Assembly: GCA_965203795.1 (NCBI GenBank)
Contig: OZ241915.1
Coordinates: forward strand, 2,232,001-2,296,000
Reading direction: 5' to 3'
DNA: 64,000 nt
Origin: CBDBBY01 sp965203795
GTDB lineage: Bacteria; Pseudomonadota; Alphaproteobacteria; Rhodobacterales; Rhodobacteraceae
This document shows positions 46,188-54,781 of this stretch, one piece after another. Numbering within the stretch: the first letter of the stretch is position 1; every line of letters starts with the position of its first letter. The notes under the pieces were generated by a model, which did not search any database, was not told the origin of the DNA, and saw only the letters and a list, made by a program, of their open reading frames with translations. Both the position numbers and the translations under genes were made by a program.

Positions 46188-46528
46188 ATTTCGAATAGTT
46201 TCCGTACCTCTCCGGGCGCCAATTGGTCCGCTGACGTTCCCGTCAGCCGAACCGGGATTCCGGGGCGACCGCCAACCCTCATCGCGGGCCGGAGCGCGTA
46301 GCGCGACAGGCCGGGGCGAGGGATCGAATCCCCATCGAGTTCGGCGATGATCGGACGAGCTCCGCCCATTCCGGGCGAAAGCGAAACCTCGGTCGAACCC
46401 CTTCATTCGGGAATACATGCTTGACTAGCCGAGCCTGTTGACTGGAAGCGGAGTTTCTTCGGTTCAGTTAGGTTCGCCATGACCTTCAGTGCCGGCCCAG
46501 CAAATCACATCGACAGGGCATCGGCTTC
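46188..46528. other. Intergenic region without a recognisable gene
   Basis: About 340 bp after the TerC gene. A minus-strand open frame (46109-46369) partly covers it but has no recognised motif. A short inverted repeat (CTGACG with CGTCAG) is present near 46230. The 3' end grades into the IS1595-type remnant. Confidence 0.4.
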
Positions 46529-46750
46529 ATGGAGACCGCCGACATGTTTCCGGACGAGACCGCCGCCAAGGCTTGGCGGAAGGCGCACCGCATCCACGAG
46601 GCTTTCAAGGCCGAACCTGCCTTGTTCTCAGGCCCGGTGCAGATCGACCGAACCTGCATCGGCGGGAAGCGGAGGAGCATGCCGAGCGCCGCGCGCGGCG
46701 TTCGGCTGGCTGTCCCGGGCCTAATCAATTTCCTACTGATTGCTCATTGA
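46529..46750 (+). pseudogene. IS1595-family transposase remnant, internally deleted
   Basis: The frame encodes two pieces of an ISXO2/IS1595-type transposase joined together: an N-terminal MFPDETAAKAW followed directly by AHRIHEAF and the catalytic-core segment ALFSGPVQIDRTCIGGKRR. The zinc-ribbon and helical region normally between these is missing, and everything after the first catalytic Asp is lost. The usual DETYFGGKRR motif reads DRTCIGGKRR. It is a dead fragment indicating past transposition upstream of the lipoprotein gene. Confidence 0.75.
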
Positions 46751-47180
46751 TCATCCCGCGGTTCTTCACGGTTCGGTAGAGCTGCATCCGCGTCGCGAAG
46801 GTCGACCGCACGGCCCGGAACTCGGGGATTTCGGGGAGCGGCGGCCGCGCGGGCGCCTGGAACCCTGCGATGCTGAAGACGCGGCAAGCGGCGGCGAAGG
46901 CCGGGCGGAGCTCCCCCTTCGCGTCGCGCCGGTCCGCGGCCTGGCGAAGCCCGCGCGCCGGAGAGCCGCGCGTGCAGCCCTCCGCCGCCTGCCGAGGCCG
47001 CAACCCGATGCGGGCGCCGAACCTCCTCCATGCCGGAAGCATGGCCTGCGCCGCGCGCGGGGCTGGCCGCGCCTTGTTGGCATGGGGTCCGTCCGCTCGT
47101 CTCCCGGCCCGTCCGTTCAGGCTTCCGTTCCCGGCCGGGCGCGGGGCATCTCAAACCGCCGATCGAGCCCAATCAAGCTC
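46751..47180. other. GC-rich region with no assignable gene
   Basis: No convincing plus-strand gene is present. A minus-strand frame (46725-47042) ends in FATRMQLYRTVKNRGM, which looks protein-like, but I cannot assign it, and it may be a remnant. The region separates the IS1595-type fragment from the lipoprotein promoter. Confidence 0.35.
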
Positions 47181-47211
47181 TGGACATCCGACCGCCCCCC
47201 CCCCGTATAGG
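47181..47211 (+). promoter_or_regulatory. Putative promoter with 10-bp poly-C tract in the spacer
   Basis: A -35-like TGGACA at 47181-47186 and a -10-like TATAGG at 47206-47211 are separated by 19 bp that include ten consecutive C residues (47195-47204). It lies 168 bp upstream of the lipoprotein start at 47379. Homopolymer tracts between the -35 and -10 boxes change spacer length by slippage and cause phase variation in pathogens such as Neisseria. Whether that happens here is inference. Confidence 0.5.
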
Positions 47212-47378
47212 TCTATGCGTCCGCCTGCGGGCGTCGACGCAGCCCATGGGAATTCCGAATTTCCTTCCATGCACGCTGGCGAGGCTCCGGGCCGGAAAGA
47301 GCCGGGTTCCGCGCGTCCGCCGCTGGTGCGCGGACGCGGAAGGACCGGCGGATCGATGATGATTGCGGAGTGATGCTC

Positions 47379-49265
47379 ATGGACACGAAACTGATCGCGG
47401 CTTTCGCGTGCGGGGCCGCTTTGGCTCTCGGCGCCTGCTCGGGCGGCAGCCCCGCGGCGCCGGCGGCGGGCGGCCCTTCCGATCCGGGGACGGACGGCCC
47501 TTCGGATCCGGGCCCGGACGCGCGAACCCCGGCCGAGACGTTCGACGCCGCCCAGAAAGCCGCCCAGGAGGGGCTGGCCAAGGCCCGGCGGACGGTGACG
47601 GCTGCTGTGGACCGCGCGAACGGCGCGGTCACGGCGGAGGCCAAGAAGGCGGCGCAAGAGGAAATCAAAAGCGCGCGGACGGAGCTGGAAGACGCCGTGA
47701 GGGCGGCGCGCGCCCTGACGGCTCCCGCCGGCGACGAGACGAGGCGGTACAGCGCGATCGGGGTGGCGGCCCAGGCGGGCGACGACCTGGCCGAGCTGAC
47801 GAGGGCGCTCGACGGGGCGGCCGATTTGTTCGCTTGGTACGGACAAGGCCTTGCGCGCTACCGAATTCCGAATGGCGCAGTTGTGGTCCCCAACGCGCGA
47901 ACCAGTACTGTAGAGATCGAAAGGATTGACCGAACAATCACGGTCGACGGCACTGTGAAGGCCAATCCGGACGCCTTCACGAGCGATACATTCAAGGACG
48001 TCATGTATGCAGACGGCAAGAAGGTATTCTCCATAGCCGACGATGGCGAAGGCGGCGATGAATTCAAAGTGGATGGATGGGTTGGCTGGCCGGAAACAGA
48101 CTGGCGCCTTGAAGAGTTTATTTACGCCGGATTGAAATTGACGGACGCCGGACTTGTCATTCGCACAGGCGGAACGACTGCATTCGATCGTGCCTCCACA
48201 ATATTTGTGGGCGATTTCATAGATATGCGGAGGAATCTTACGAGATATGCGAACCACGGCAACGTCGACGGGGGCAGGAATCCTAGGGGGCAGAACGGCT
48301 GGGATCTAGTGCTTACGTTCGGCAAACCGCACACCATGTCCGTCCCGGTCGGCGACTCCAGCAGAAACCTCCAGTCCAACTGGACGGGCAACGGCGATTT
48401 CTACTGGAGAAGCTTGGTCCCCGCCGATCCCAGCCAGCTGGAGGGCGGGGACCATTATGCCGCGAACGCGTTCCTGCGACCGGAAGGTTTCAGGGACCTC
48501 GGCACGTATGAGGTCTGGCTGTCCAATCATGCCGGCACGGACACGAACCGCGAGCCGGTCGCGGGGTCGGGACGGGATCCTCATTATATAGACGACGAGC
48601 CGTATTATTTGAAGTACGCTGCATACGGGATGTTCCTATTAACCGCAGACACCCAAACCTTCCGAAATGGCTACAACGGTCATGCTAGCCGCATCAGCAC
48701 GATTCATTTCGGTTACTCGGCTTTCGCGGACGCGAACGGCCAAAAGACCACGGATATCGGCGAGGCGATCATAAGCGGCAAATTCCATGGGCAAACTCTC
48801 GCTTACGAAGTTCAAGGGGGTCGAACCACTACTATTAACACCAAATTGCTGCGAGGCGACGTGACCCTGACCGTGAGCATTCCGAAGGGAACGGGCGCGG
48901 GAACTTTGGAAGGAACGATGAGCAACTTCCAACAGTGGCACGATGACAAATACTGGACTGCCTATGCCGACATCTCCTCCATCGCACTGAATAGCGTCGA
49001 TATCAGCGAAGACGGAACGTTCAGTGGCCGAGTGCAAGCAACGCCTTCAGCACCATTCAGCTCTACCGGTCAAGGCCTTCTCAAAGGAGGTTTCTATGGC
49101 CCTCGTGACGATATCAGCGATCTTGAAGTTGCAGGAAGCTACACCGTTGGTGCGAGCTGCGCGCCTGGCCGACCCTGCCCGAACCTCGGGTCTCAAGCAA
49201 AGAAAAGCGTGTTTGGCAGCTTTGGCGCGAAGCAAAGACCGGCGGCAGTTCCGGCAAGCAACTAG
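47379..49265 (+). CDS. Surface lipoprotein with TbpB-like C-terminal beta-barrel
   Basis: This 628-residue predicted lipoprotein has a lipoprotein signal peptide ending at the lipobox ALGAC (Cys near residue 20), a Pro/Gly/Ala/Asp linker (about residues 20-50), an Ala-rich helical segment likely to be coiled coil (about 50-130), then a large beta-rich region. The last 110 residues contain the pattern GQGLLKGGFYGPRDD, EVAGSYTV and FGSFGAKQ, typical of the C-terminal barrel of transferrin-binding-protein-like and other Slam-exported surface lipoproteins. I chose ATG 47379, nine bases after GGAG; ATG 47373 and GTG 47370 are alternatives. The middle part is less GC-rich than its neighbours. No Slam or TonB receptor gene is nearby. 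The ligand is unknown. Confidence 0.75.
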   Translation: MDTKLIAAFACGAALALGACSGGSPAAPAAGGPSDPGTDGPSDPGPDARTPAETFDAAQKAAQEGLAKARRTVTAAVDRANGAVTAEAKKAAQEEIKSARTELEDAVRAARALTAPAGDETRRYSAIGVAAQAGDDLAELTRALDGAADLFAWYGQGLARYRIPNGAVVVPNARTSTVEIERIDRTITVDGTVKANPDAFTSDTFKDVMYADGKKVFSIADDGEGGDEFKVDGWVGWPETDWRLEEFIYAGLKLTDAGLVIRTGGTTAFDRASTIFVGDFIDMRRNLTRYANHGNVDGGRNPRGQNGWDLVLTFGKPHTMSVPVGDSSRNLQSNWTGNGDFYWRSLVPADPSQLEGGDHYAANAFLRPEGFRDLGTYEVWLSNHAGTDTNREPVAGSGRDPHYIDDEPYYLKYAAYGMFLLTADTQTFRNGYNGHASRISTIHFGYSAFADANGQKTTDIGEAIISGKFHGQTLAYEVQGGRTTTINTKLLRGDVTLTVSIPKGTGAGTLEGTMSNFQQWHDDKYWTAYADISSIALNSVDISEDGTFSGRVQATPSAPFSSTGQGLLKGGFYGPRDDISDLEVAGSYTVGASCAPGRPCPNLGSQAKKSVFGSFGAKQRPAAVPASN

Positions 49266-49298
49266 AGCGCGTCCGGCCGGGAAGCGGTCAAGAGGCTT

Positions 49299-49324
49299 GC
49301 AGCCGCGCCGGATGGCGCGGCTGC
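49299..49324. terminator. Hairpin after the lipoprotein gene
   Basis: A perfect 11-bp stem (GCAGCCGCGCC with GGCGCGGCTGC, loop GGAT) 34 bp after the lipoprotein stop. No T-tract follows, so termination efficiency is uncertain, but it may end or protect the transcript before the tRNA gene. Confidence 0.55.
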
Positions 49325-49402
49325 GCCGTATCCGGGTCCGCCCGAACCTGTCAGGCGGTTGCGGGCGCGGGGCGCCTTCGCTAATATCCTTGGACTTATC
49401 GA

Positions 49403-49477
49403 GCGGGTGTAGCTCAGGGGTAGAGCACAACCTTGCCAAGGTTGGGGTCGTGGGTTCGAATCCCATCGCCCGCTCCA
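49403..49477 (+). tRNA. tRNA-Gly (GCC)
   Basis: The 7-bp acceptor stem pairs GCGGGTG with CGCCCGC (one G-U). The D-arm is TAGCTCAGGGGTAGAGCA, the anticodon stem is CAACC/GGTTG with the loop TTGCCAA (anticodon GCC at 49435-49437), and the T-arm contains GGTTCGAATCC. The CCA end is encoded at 49475-49477. All canonical features are present. Confidence 0.97.
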
Positions 49478-49681
49478 AGCCGAACCATGGCCGCTTTTCC
49501 ATGCGGCCGCGTCGTCGGTCGTGATCCGAAGCTCCCGTCCGCGGGCGCGATGTCCGCGCTTTCGGCAGCGCTGCCATTCCGGGTCCGCCGAAATTCCGAA
49601 CTTGACATGAGCGTCAACGAGGGAAACGCATTGCGCACTTGCGGATGACGGCTGTCCGCACCGGTCCTGCTTGGCGCAAAG

Positions 49682-50581
49682 TTGAAATCCCGCTCAGATT
49701 ACGAAGGCGACAACATTCCGCTGGGCGCGGCCATGCTCGTGGCGGAGATCGCCCTTTCCATGGTCATCGCGACCATCGTGAAACTGCTGGCGGAAGGCGT
49801 TCCAGTCGCCATGGTGCTGCTGTTCCGCTACGCGTTCTGCCTGCCGCTTCTGTTCCTGATCGGCTATCGGCAAAGAGGCGGGAACCTCCTCAATGTCGTC
49901 AACGTGAAGGCGCAACTGCTGCGCAGCCTTTTCGGCATTGTCGGCCTGTCGACATGGCTTTTCGCGGTCGCGTCGATAGAGCTGACCAAGGCGACCGCCC
50001 TGTCGCAGACCATGACCGTGTTCATCACGATCCTGGCGCCACTGCTGCTGGGCGAACGGGTCGGAATCAGGAGATGGATGGCGGTGCTGCTCGGCCTTGC
50101 GGGCGCCATCGTTCTTATCCGGCCGGGCACAGAGGGCTGGCTGAGCGTCGGCGTGCTGTACGCGATCGCTTCGCCGTTCTTTGCAGCCTTGATGTTCGTC
50201 TTCCTGCGGCTGCTCGGCCGAACCGACTCCCCGGCGACCACTGCCATCTGGTACAATCTGTTCGGCACGGCGGTATTCGCCGTTTGGTGCCTCGCTTTCC
50301 CGCCGGAACATCCGCTGGCCGCCCGCGACTTGGCCTTGATGGTCGGAATCGGCCTGCTGGCGGGCATCCAGCAGTTCACAATGGCGCTCAGCCACAAGCT
50401 TGCGCCGGCGAGCGTGCTGGCGCCTCTGCATTATCTTGCCGTTCCCATATCGATCAGCATCGGCATCCTGGTTTTCAGCGAAGCCATCACCATGACGTTC
50501 CTGGCCGGAACGGCGATCATTGTGGGATCAAGCTATTACATCCTCCGGCGGGAGCGGCGCGCGAGACGATCCAGGCGCTAA
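49682..50581 (+). CDS. EamA/DMT family transporter
   Basis: This 299-residue membrane protein has about ten transmembrane helices arranged as two EamA repeats, typical of the drug/metabolite transporter superfamily. Conserved features include the first-repeat VLLFRYAFCLPLL, LSQTMTVFITILAPLLLGER and the second-repeat end SEAITMTFLAGTAIIVGS. The start is a TTG; an internal ATG (AAMLVAEIAL) is an alternative that would lose about 17 residues. The substrate cannot be predicted. It is convergent with the GNAT gene, whose stop overlaps its own by 4 bp. Confidence 0.88.
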   Translation: MKSRSDYEGDNIPLGAAMLVAEIALSMVIATIVKLLAEGVPVAMVLLFRYAFCLPLLFLIGYRQRGGNLLNVVNVKAQLLRSLFGIVGLSTWLFAVASIELTKATALSQTMTVFITILAPLLLGERVGIRRWMAVLLGLAGAIVLIRPGTEGWLSVGVLYAIASPFFAALMFVFLRLLGRTDSPATTAIWYNLFGTAVFAVWCLAFPPEHPLAARDLALMVGIGLLAGIQQFTMALSHKLAPASVLAPLHYLAVPISISIGILVFSEAITMTFLAGTAIIVGSSYYILRRERRARRSRR

Positions 50582-51177
50582 TTTCGCCCCTCCTGCGAAG
50601 GCGGCATCCGGAACCGCATCACATGCCGCCGGATCCCTGCCCGCCCGCACTCGCGGAACCCTGCGGCCTTGAACACCGGAATGGTTCCCATGAACCGGTA
50701 GCTCGGCGAATCCGGCTTGACCGGGTAAGCCTCGAGAACCTTCGCGCCGCCGGATGCCGCGTAGTCCTTGGCCGCTTCAATCAGTCGGGCAACGATGCCA
50801 GACCTCCGGAAATCCCTCCGCACGAAGAAGCACACGATTGACCAAACGTCGGCCGAACCCTTGTCCTGCAATTCCTGCCCGCCGAGACGCCGGAACGACT
50901 CGCGGGGTCCTACCGAACACCACGCGACCGGGACGGACCCGTCGCAGGCGAGCAGCCCGACAGCCACGCCCTTTTCGACTTGCGATTCAAGCGCCCCCTT
51001 CAACACTGCTTGCCGCTCGGCGGCGGAACCGCATTTCGCATCCGGCGGCTTCCTCCGCCACGCCATGCACCAGCAGTATTTGGGACCGCCCCGGCTTTCG
51101 AACAGCTCGGCCAAGTCGCGCCAATTGCCCCGGTCGACAGGGGCGAACCGCAATCCTTCCAATGCCTCTTGCGCCAT
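50578..51177 (-). CDS. GNAT family N-acetyltransferase
   Basis: This 199-residue protein has the GNAT core: VWSIVCFFVRRDFRRSGIVARLIEAAKDYA contains motif A (R-x-x-G at RRSG). The N-terminal YCWCMAWRRKP and the C-terminal FMGTIPVFKAAGFREC fit a subgroup of acyltransferases often annotated simply as GNAT. I chose ATG 51177, preceded by GGAGAG, over a longer non-conserved upstream reading. The substrate is unknown. It is divergent from hisB, with about 113 bp between. Confidence 0.88.
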   Translation of the reverse strand: MAQEALEGLRFAPVDRGNWRDLAELFESRGGPKYCWCMAWRRKPPDAKCGSAAERQAVLKGALESQVEKGVAVGLLACDGSVPVAWCSVGPRESFRRLGGQELQDKGSADVWSIVCFFVRRDFRRSGIVARLIEAAKDYAASGGAKVLEAYPVKPDSPSYRFMGTIPVFKAAGFRECGRAGIRRHVMRFRMPPSQEGRN

Positions 51178-51290
51178 CACGTTTCTCTCCGGCGGATTGC
51201 GCCGACACTCCGCCGAAGCCGGAGTCAATGGCAAATTTCCCGGCGCGCGGTTATAGCCTCGCGCCGACATTACACCATTGCAGGCGCATT

Positions 51291-51878
51291 ATGCGGAAAG
51301 CGACAGTCAGCAGACGCACAAGCGAAACCGAAATCGAGGTTGCGATAAACTTGGACGGCTCGGGCCGCGCCAGCATCGATACCGGCGTGGGATTTTTCGA
51401 CCATATGCTCGAGCTTCTTTCGAAGCATGCCCTGCTCGACCTCGAAGTGCGGGCGAACGGCGATACGAGGGTCGACGACCACCACACCGTCGAGGACGTC
51501 GGGATTGCGCTCGGCTCCGCCGTCAAGGAAGCGCTCGGAGACAAGCGGGGCGTCTGCCGCTACGGCTTTTTCCTGCTTCCGATGGACGATGCGCTTGTAT
51601 CCGCCGCCATCGATTTTTCCGGGAGAGCCTACCTCGGCTGGGATGTCGACTTTCCGGCGGAGAAGATCGGATCATTCGACGCCGAGCTGGTGAGGGAATT
51701 CTTCCAGGCGTTCGCCGCGCAGGCCGGAGCGAACGTCCATGTCGAGCGCCGAAGCGGCGTCAACGGCCACCACATCGCAGAAGCCGCCTTCAAAGCTTTG
51801 GCGCGGTCGATCCGGCAAGCCGTTGAAATCGACCCCCGCGCGCGCGGCGAAGTGCCGTCAACGAAGGGCACCCTTTAG
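51291..51878 (+). CDS. hisB: Imidazoleglycerol-phosphate dehydratase HisB
   Basis: This 195-residue single-domain HisB catalyses dehydration of IGP in histidine synthesis. Manganese-binding His-rich motifs are present: FFDHMLELLSKHALLD, DDHHTVEDVGI and GHHIAEAAFKALARS. It lacks the phosphatase domain of the E. coli bifunctional enzyme, as expected outside enterobacteria. It is the first gene of a tightly packed hisBHAFE operon; hisH starts 1 bp after its stop. Confidence 0.97.
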   Translation: MRKATVSRRTSETEIEVAINLDGSGRASIDTGVGFFDHMLELLSKHALLDLEVRANGDTRVDDHHTVEDVGIALGSAVKEALGDKRGVCRYGFFLLPMDDALVSAAIDFSGRAYLGWDVDFPAEKIGSFDAELVREFFQAFAAQAGANVHVERRSGVNGHHIAEAAFKALARSIRQAVEIDPRARGEVPSTKGTL

Positions 51879-51879
51879 C

Positions 51880-52518
51880 GTGGGAACAGTCATCGTCGAC
51901 TGCGGATCGGGAAACCTGCACTCGGCCCTCAAGGCTTTCACGTTGACGGCCAAGGAAGCCGGGGCCGGCGACGTGTCGGTTTCGTCCGAACCGGAACACA
52001 TCGCCTCGGCCGACCGGCTGGTGCTCCCCGGCGTCGGCGCCTTCGGCAGCTGCAGCGACGGGATTCGCGAACGCAACGGAATGGCCGACGCCATCGAAGA
52101 AGCCGCCTTGCGCAGAGGGGTTCCGTTTCTGGGGATCTGCGTCGGCATGCAGCTTCTTGCGAGCATCGGCCGCGAGCGCGGAATCTCCAAGGGCTTCGGC
52201 TGGATTCCGGGCGAAGTTGTGGAAATCGCGCCGAAGGACCCCAACCTGAAAGTTCCGCACATGGGCTGGAACGAGCTCGGGATCGACGACCGGCATGCAA
52301 TCCTGAGCGGCGTCAGCGACGGGGACCACGTCTATTTCGTCCACTCGTTCCACTTCCGGCCGGAGGACTCCGGCAAGCGCATCGCCCACGCGGACTACGG
52401 CGGCGAGATCACCGCCGCAATCGCTTCGGAAAATCTTGTCGGCGTCCAGTTCCATCCGGAAAAGAGCCAGCGCACCGGACTGCGTATCATCGCGAACTTC
52501 CTCGCATGGGCTCCGTGA
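51880..52518 (+). CDS. hisH: Imidazole glycerol phosphate synthase glutaminase subunit HisH
   Basis: This 212-residue class I glutamine amidotransferase supplies ammonia to HisF. The nucleophile Cys lies in LGICVGMQLL, and the catalytic His-Pro-Glu in VQFHPEKS. It has GSGNLHSALKA at the N-terminus and PGVGAFGSC in the oxyanion region. Start is a GTG directly after the hisB stop. It works with hisF, 840 bp downstream in the same operon. Confidence 0.96.
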   Translation: MGTVIVDCGSGNLHSALKAFTLTAKEAGAGDVSVSSEPEHIASADRLVLPGVGAFGSCSDGIRERNGMADAIEEAALRRGVPFLGICVGMQLLASIGRERGISKGFGWIPGEVVEIAPKDPNLKVPHMGWNELGIDDRHAILSGVSDGDHVYFVHSFHFRPEDSGKRIAHADYGGEITAAIASENLVGVQFHPEKSQRTGLRIIANFLAWAP

Positions 52519-52537
52519 ACGGCGGGGCCGTACGAAC

Positions 52538-53260
52538 GTGATCTTTTTTCCTGCAATCGACTTGAAGGGCGGCGAGTGCGTCCGGCTCCGCAGGGGCGCC
52601 ATGGACAGCGCGGTCGCCTTCAGCGACTCCCCTGGGGACCAGGCGCGGGAATTCCAAGACGCCGGATGCGAATGGATACACCTGGTCGACCTCGACGGCG
52701 CCGTGAGCGGTTCGCAGCGCAACGCGGAATCAGTTCGGGAAGTCGTTCGGTCGGTTACGGTTCCCGTCCAGCTTGGAGGCGGAATCAGGGACGAGACCGG
52801 CGCGGAATTCTGGCTCGACGAAGGCGTCGCCCGCGTTATTCTTGGCACCGCGGCGGTAGAGAACCCGGCACTGGTGGAGCGGCTGGCGGCGAAGCATCCC
52901 GACAGAGTCGCGGTTGCGATCGACGCCCGCAATGGCTTGGTTCGCACCAAGGGGTGGACCGCGGACTCGGGAATGCGGGCTGAAGAGCTCGCCAAGCGGT
53001 TCGAGAATTGCGGCGCGGCCGCCGTCATCTACACGGACATCGAACGCGACGGGACCATGTCAGGGCCCAATGTGCCTGCGACCGCGCGGATGGCCCGCGG
53101 CACCAGCCTTCCGGTCATCGCCTCCGGAGGAATATCCTCTCTTGAGGACCTGAAGTCCCTGAGGCAATGCGGCGCGCCGCTTCACGGCGCGATTTCGGGG
53201 CTCGCGATCTACACAGGCGCGATCAATGTCGCCAAGGCGATCACGGCATTGTCGGAATGA
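52538..53260 (+). CDS. hisA: ProFAR isomerase HisA
   Basis: This 240-residue TIM-barrel enzyme isomerises ProFAR to PRFAR. It begins with VIFFPAIDLKGGECVRLRRG, has the catalytic Asp in that segment, VPVQLGGGIRDE, and the second-half YTDIERDGTMSGPN with the second catalytic Asp. Start is a GTG, 19 bp after hisH. Length is typical. Confidence 0.96.
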   Translation: MIFFPAIDLKGGECVRLRRGAMDSAVAFSDSPGDQAREFQDAGCEWIHLVDLDGAVSGSQRNAESVREVVRSVTVPVQLGGGIRDETGAEFWLDEGVARVILGTAAVENPALVERLAAKHPDRVAVAIDARNGLVRTKGWTADSGMRAEELAKRFENCGAAAVIYTDIERDGTMSGPNVPATARMARGTSLPVIASGGISSLEDLKSLRQCGAPLHGAISGLAIYTGAINVAKAITALSE

Positions 53261-53357
53261 CGCGCCTACACCCCTGCCCGGCAGGCAGCTTTTGCTTGAA
53301 ATTCGGCTCCGCCGCGGCGATTGGCGGGCGGCCCTGCCACTTCCCGAGGCTGCGCGG

Positions 53358-54119
53358 ATGCTGAAGGTCCGGGTCATACCCTGCCTCGACGTGAAGGACG
53401 GGCGCGTAGTCAAGGGCGTGAATTTCGTGAATCTCGTCGACGCGGGCGACCCTGTTGAAGCGGCCGTTCAGTACGACCGGGAAGGAGCGGACGAGCTTTG
53501 TTTTCTTGACATCGCGGCCACGCACGAGAACCGTTCGACGATGCTGGATCTCGCGGCGCGGACAGCGGAAAAATGCTTCATGCCGCTTACCGTCGGCGGC
53601 GGCGTGCGGACGCCGGAGGATGTCGGAAGCCTGCTTCTCGCAGGCGCCGACAAGGTCTCCGTGAACTCCGCCGCTGTCGCGGATCCGGAAATGGTAGCGC
53701 GGTCGGCGGACCGTTTCGGAACGCAATGCATCGTCGTGGCGATCGATGCCCGGAGCACGCCCGACGGGCGCTGGGAGATCCATACCCACGGAGGAAGACG
53801 GCCGACGGGCATCGACGCCGTGGAATTCGCCAAGGAAATGGAACGGAAGGGAGCAGGCGAGATCCTGCTGACCAGCATGGACGCGGACGGAACGAAGGCG
53901 GGATTCGATATACCTGTCACGCGCGCCGTCGCCGATGCCGTGTCCATTCCTGTCATCGCTTCGGGAGGCGTGGGCGCGCTTGATCATTTTGTCGCAGGTG
54001 TTGTCGAGGGCGGAGCTTCGGCTGTGCTGGCGGCTTCCGTGTTCCACTTCGGCGAGCTGTCAATTAGATCCGTCAAGGAGCACATGGACGAGGCTGGCAT
54101 TCCGGTGAGGCTGAATTGA
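53358..54119 (+). CDS. hisF: Imidazole glycerol phosphate synthase cyclase subunit HisF
   Basis: This 253-residue TIM-barrel cyclase forms IGP and AICAR from PRFAR with ammonia from HisH. It begins with MLKVRVIPCLDVKDGRVVKG and has VGGGVRTPEDV and LLTSMDADGTKAGFD with the two catalytic Asp residues. About 97 bp after hisA, with no gene between. The hisF stop overlaps the hisE start. Confidence 0.97.
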   Translation: MLKVRVIPCLDVKDGRVVKGVNFVNLVDAGDPVEAAVQYDREGADELCFLDIAATHENRSTMLDLAARTAEKCFMPLTVGGGVRTPEDVGSLLLAGADKVSVNSAAVADPEMVARSADRFGTQCIVVAIDARSTPDGRWEIHTHGGRRPTGIDAVEFAKEMERKGAGEILLTSMDADGTKAGFDIPVTRAVADAVSIPVIASGGVGALDHFVAGVVEGGASAVLAASVFHFGELSIRSVKEHMDEAGIPVRLN

Positions 54120-54451
54120 GCGTTCTGGAGCGCTTGGCAGAGGTGATCGCCGAACGGCGGATGGCCGACCCCGGCAGGTCCTGGACGGCAAAGCTGCTGT
54201 CTGAAGGCCGGGAGCGGTGTGCCAGGAAGTTCGGGGAGGAATCCATTGAGGTCGTGCTGGCCGGAGCATCTGGCCGAAGGGAAGAGCTTGTGAGCGAAGC
54301 GGCTGACGCGATGTTCCATCTGCTGGTGCTGCTTGAATCGAACGGCGTCGCAATAGAAGACGTAATGAATGAGCTCGAACGTCGGGAAGGACGGTCGGGA
54401 ATTGATGAGAAAGCGGCACGAAATCCGTCAGCCGATCACTCGACGCGCTGA
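54116..54451 (+). CDS. hisE: Phosphoribosyl-ATP pyrophosphatase HisE
   Basis: This 111-residue member of the MazG-like all-alpha NTP pyrophosphatase superfamily hydrolyses PR-ATP to PR-AMP. Conserved parts are RMADPGRSWTAKLL, KFGEESIEVVLA and EAADAMFHLLVLL, with the metal-binding E-E-x-x-E and E-x-x-D patterns. Start is a TTG that overlaps the hisF stop (TTGA). It is the last gene of the operon. The last roughly 20 residues are not conserved. Confidence 0.93.
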   Translation: MSVLERLAEVIAERRMADPGRSWTAKLLSEGRERCARKFGEESIEVVLAGASGRREELVSEAADAMFHLLVLLESNGVAIEDVMNELERREGRSGIDEKAARNPSADHSTR

Positions 54452-54779
54452 CTGAGGTAAGACACATGCTGGGATTCAGGCTGCGTTCGCCCTGACCCGC
54501 GACTTCGGCGTTACGGCTGATTATTTGATCGCTCGGTCCGCTGCGCGCCGACCGATCAGCTTGTTCTCAGAGCGCGGTGTGGTTTCCGGAAGCCGTGCGG
54601 CCGCCATGCCGACCTGCCCCGCTGCGATAGAAGGTTTCCGCGTCGGCAGGCTGACATTGGCCGCGGCGCTCGGCTGGATGCTTCGGCGGCGCTCTTGCGT
54701 CGGCCACTGGCCCCTTTCGCGTTGCTTCCGGCTCATTCGTTCAGATTTTCGCTCCCCGGGAAACACCGGACTGTTCAGC
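54452..54779. other. Region between hisE and the IS630-type element
   Basis: About 330 bp with no assignable gene. A plus-strand frame here reads AFALTRDFGVTADYLI near its start, which resembles the end of an HTH-type protein, but it has no supported start and no clear family. It may be a remnant of the locus in which the insertion sequence landed. Confidence 0.35.
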
Positions 54780-54781
54780 TA

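Noticed and set aside
46109..46369. Minus-strand frame overlapping the end of the TerC gene
   Set aside because: It overlaps the conserved end of the TerC gene and has no recognised motif.
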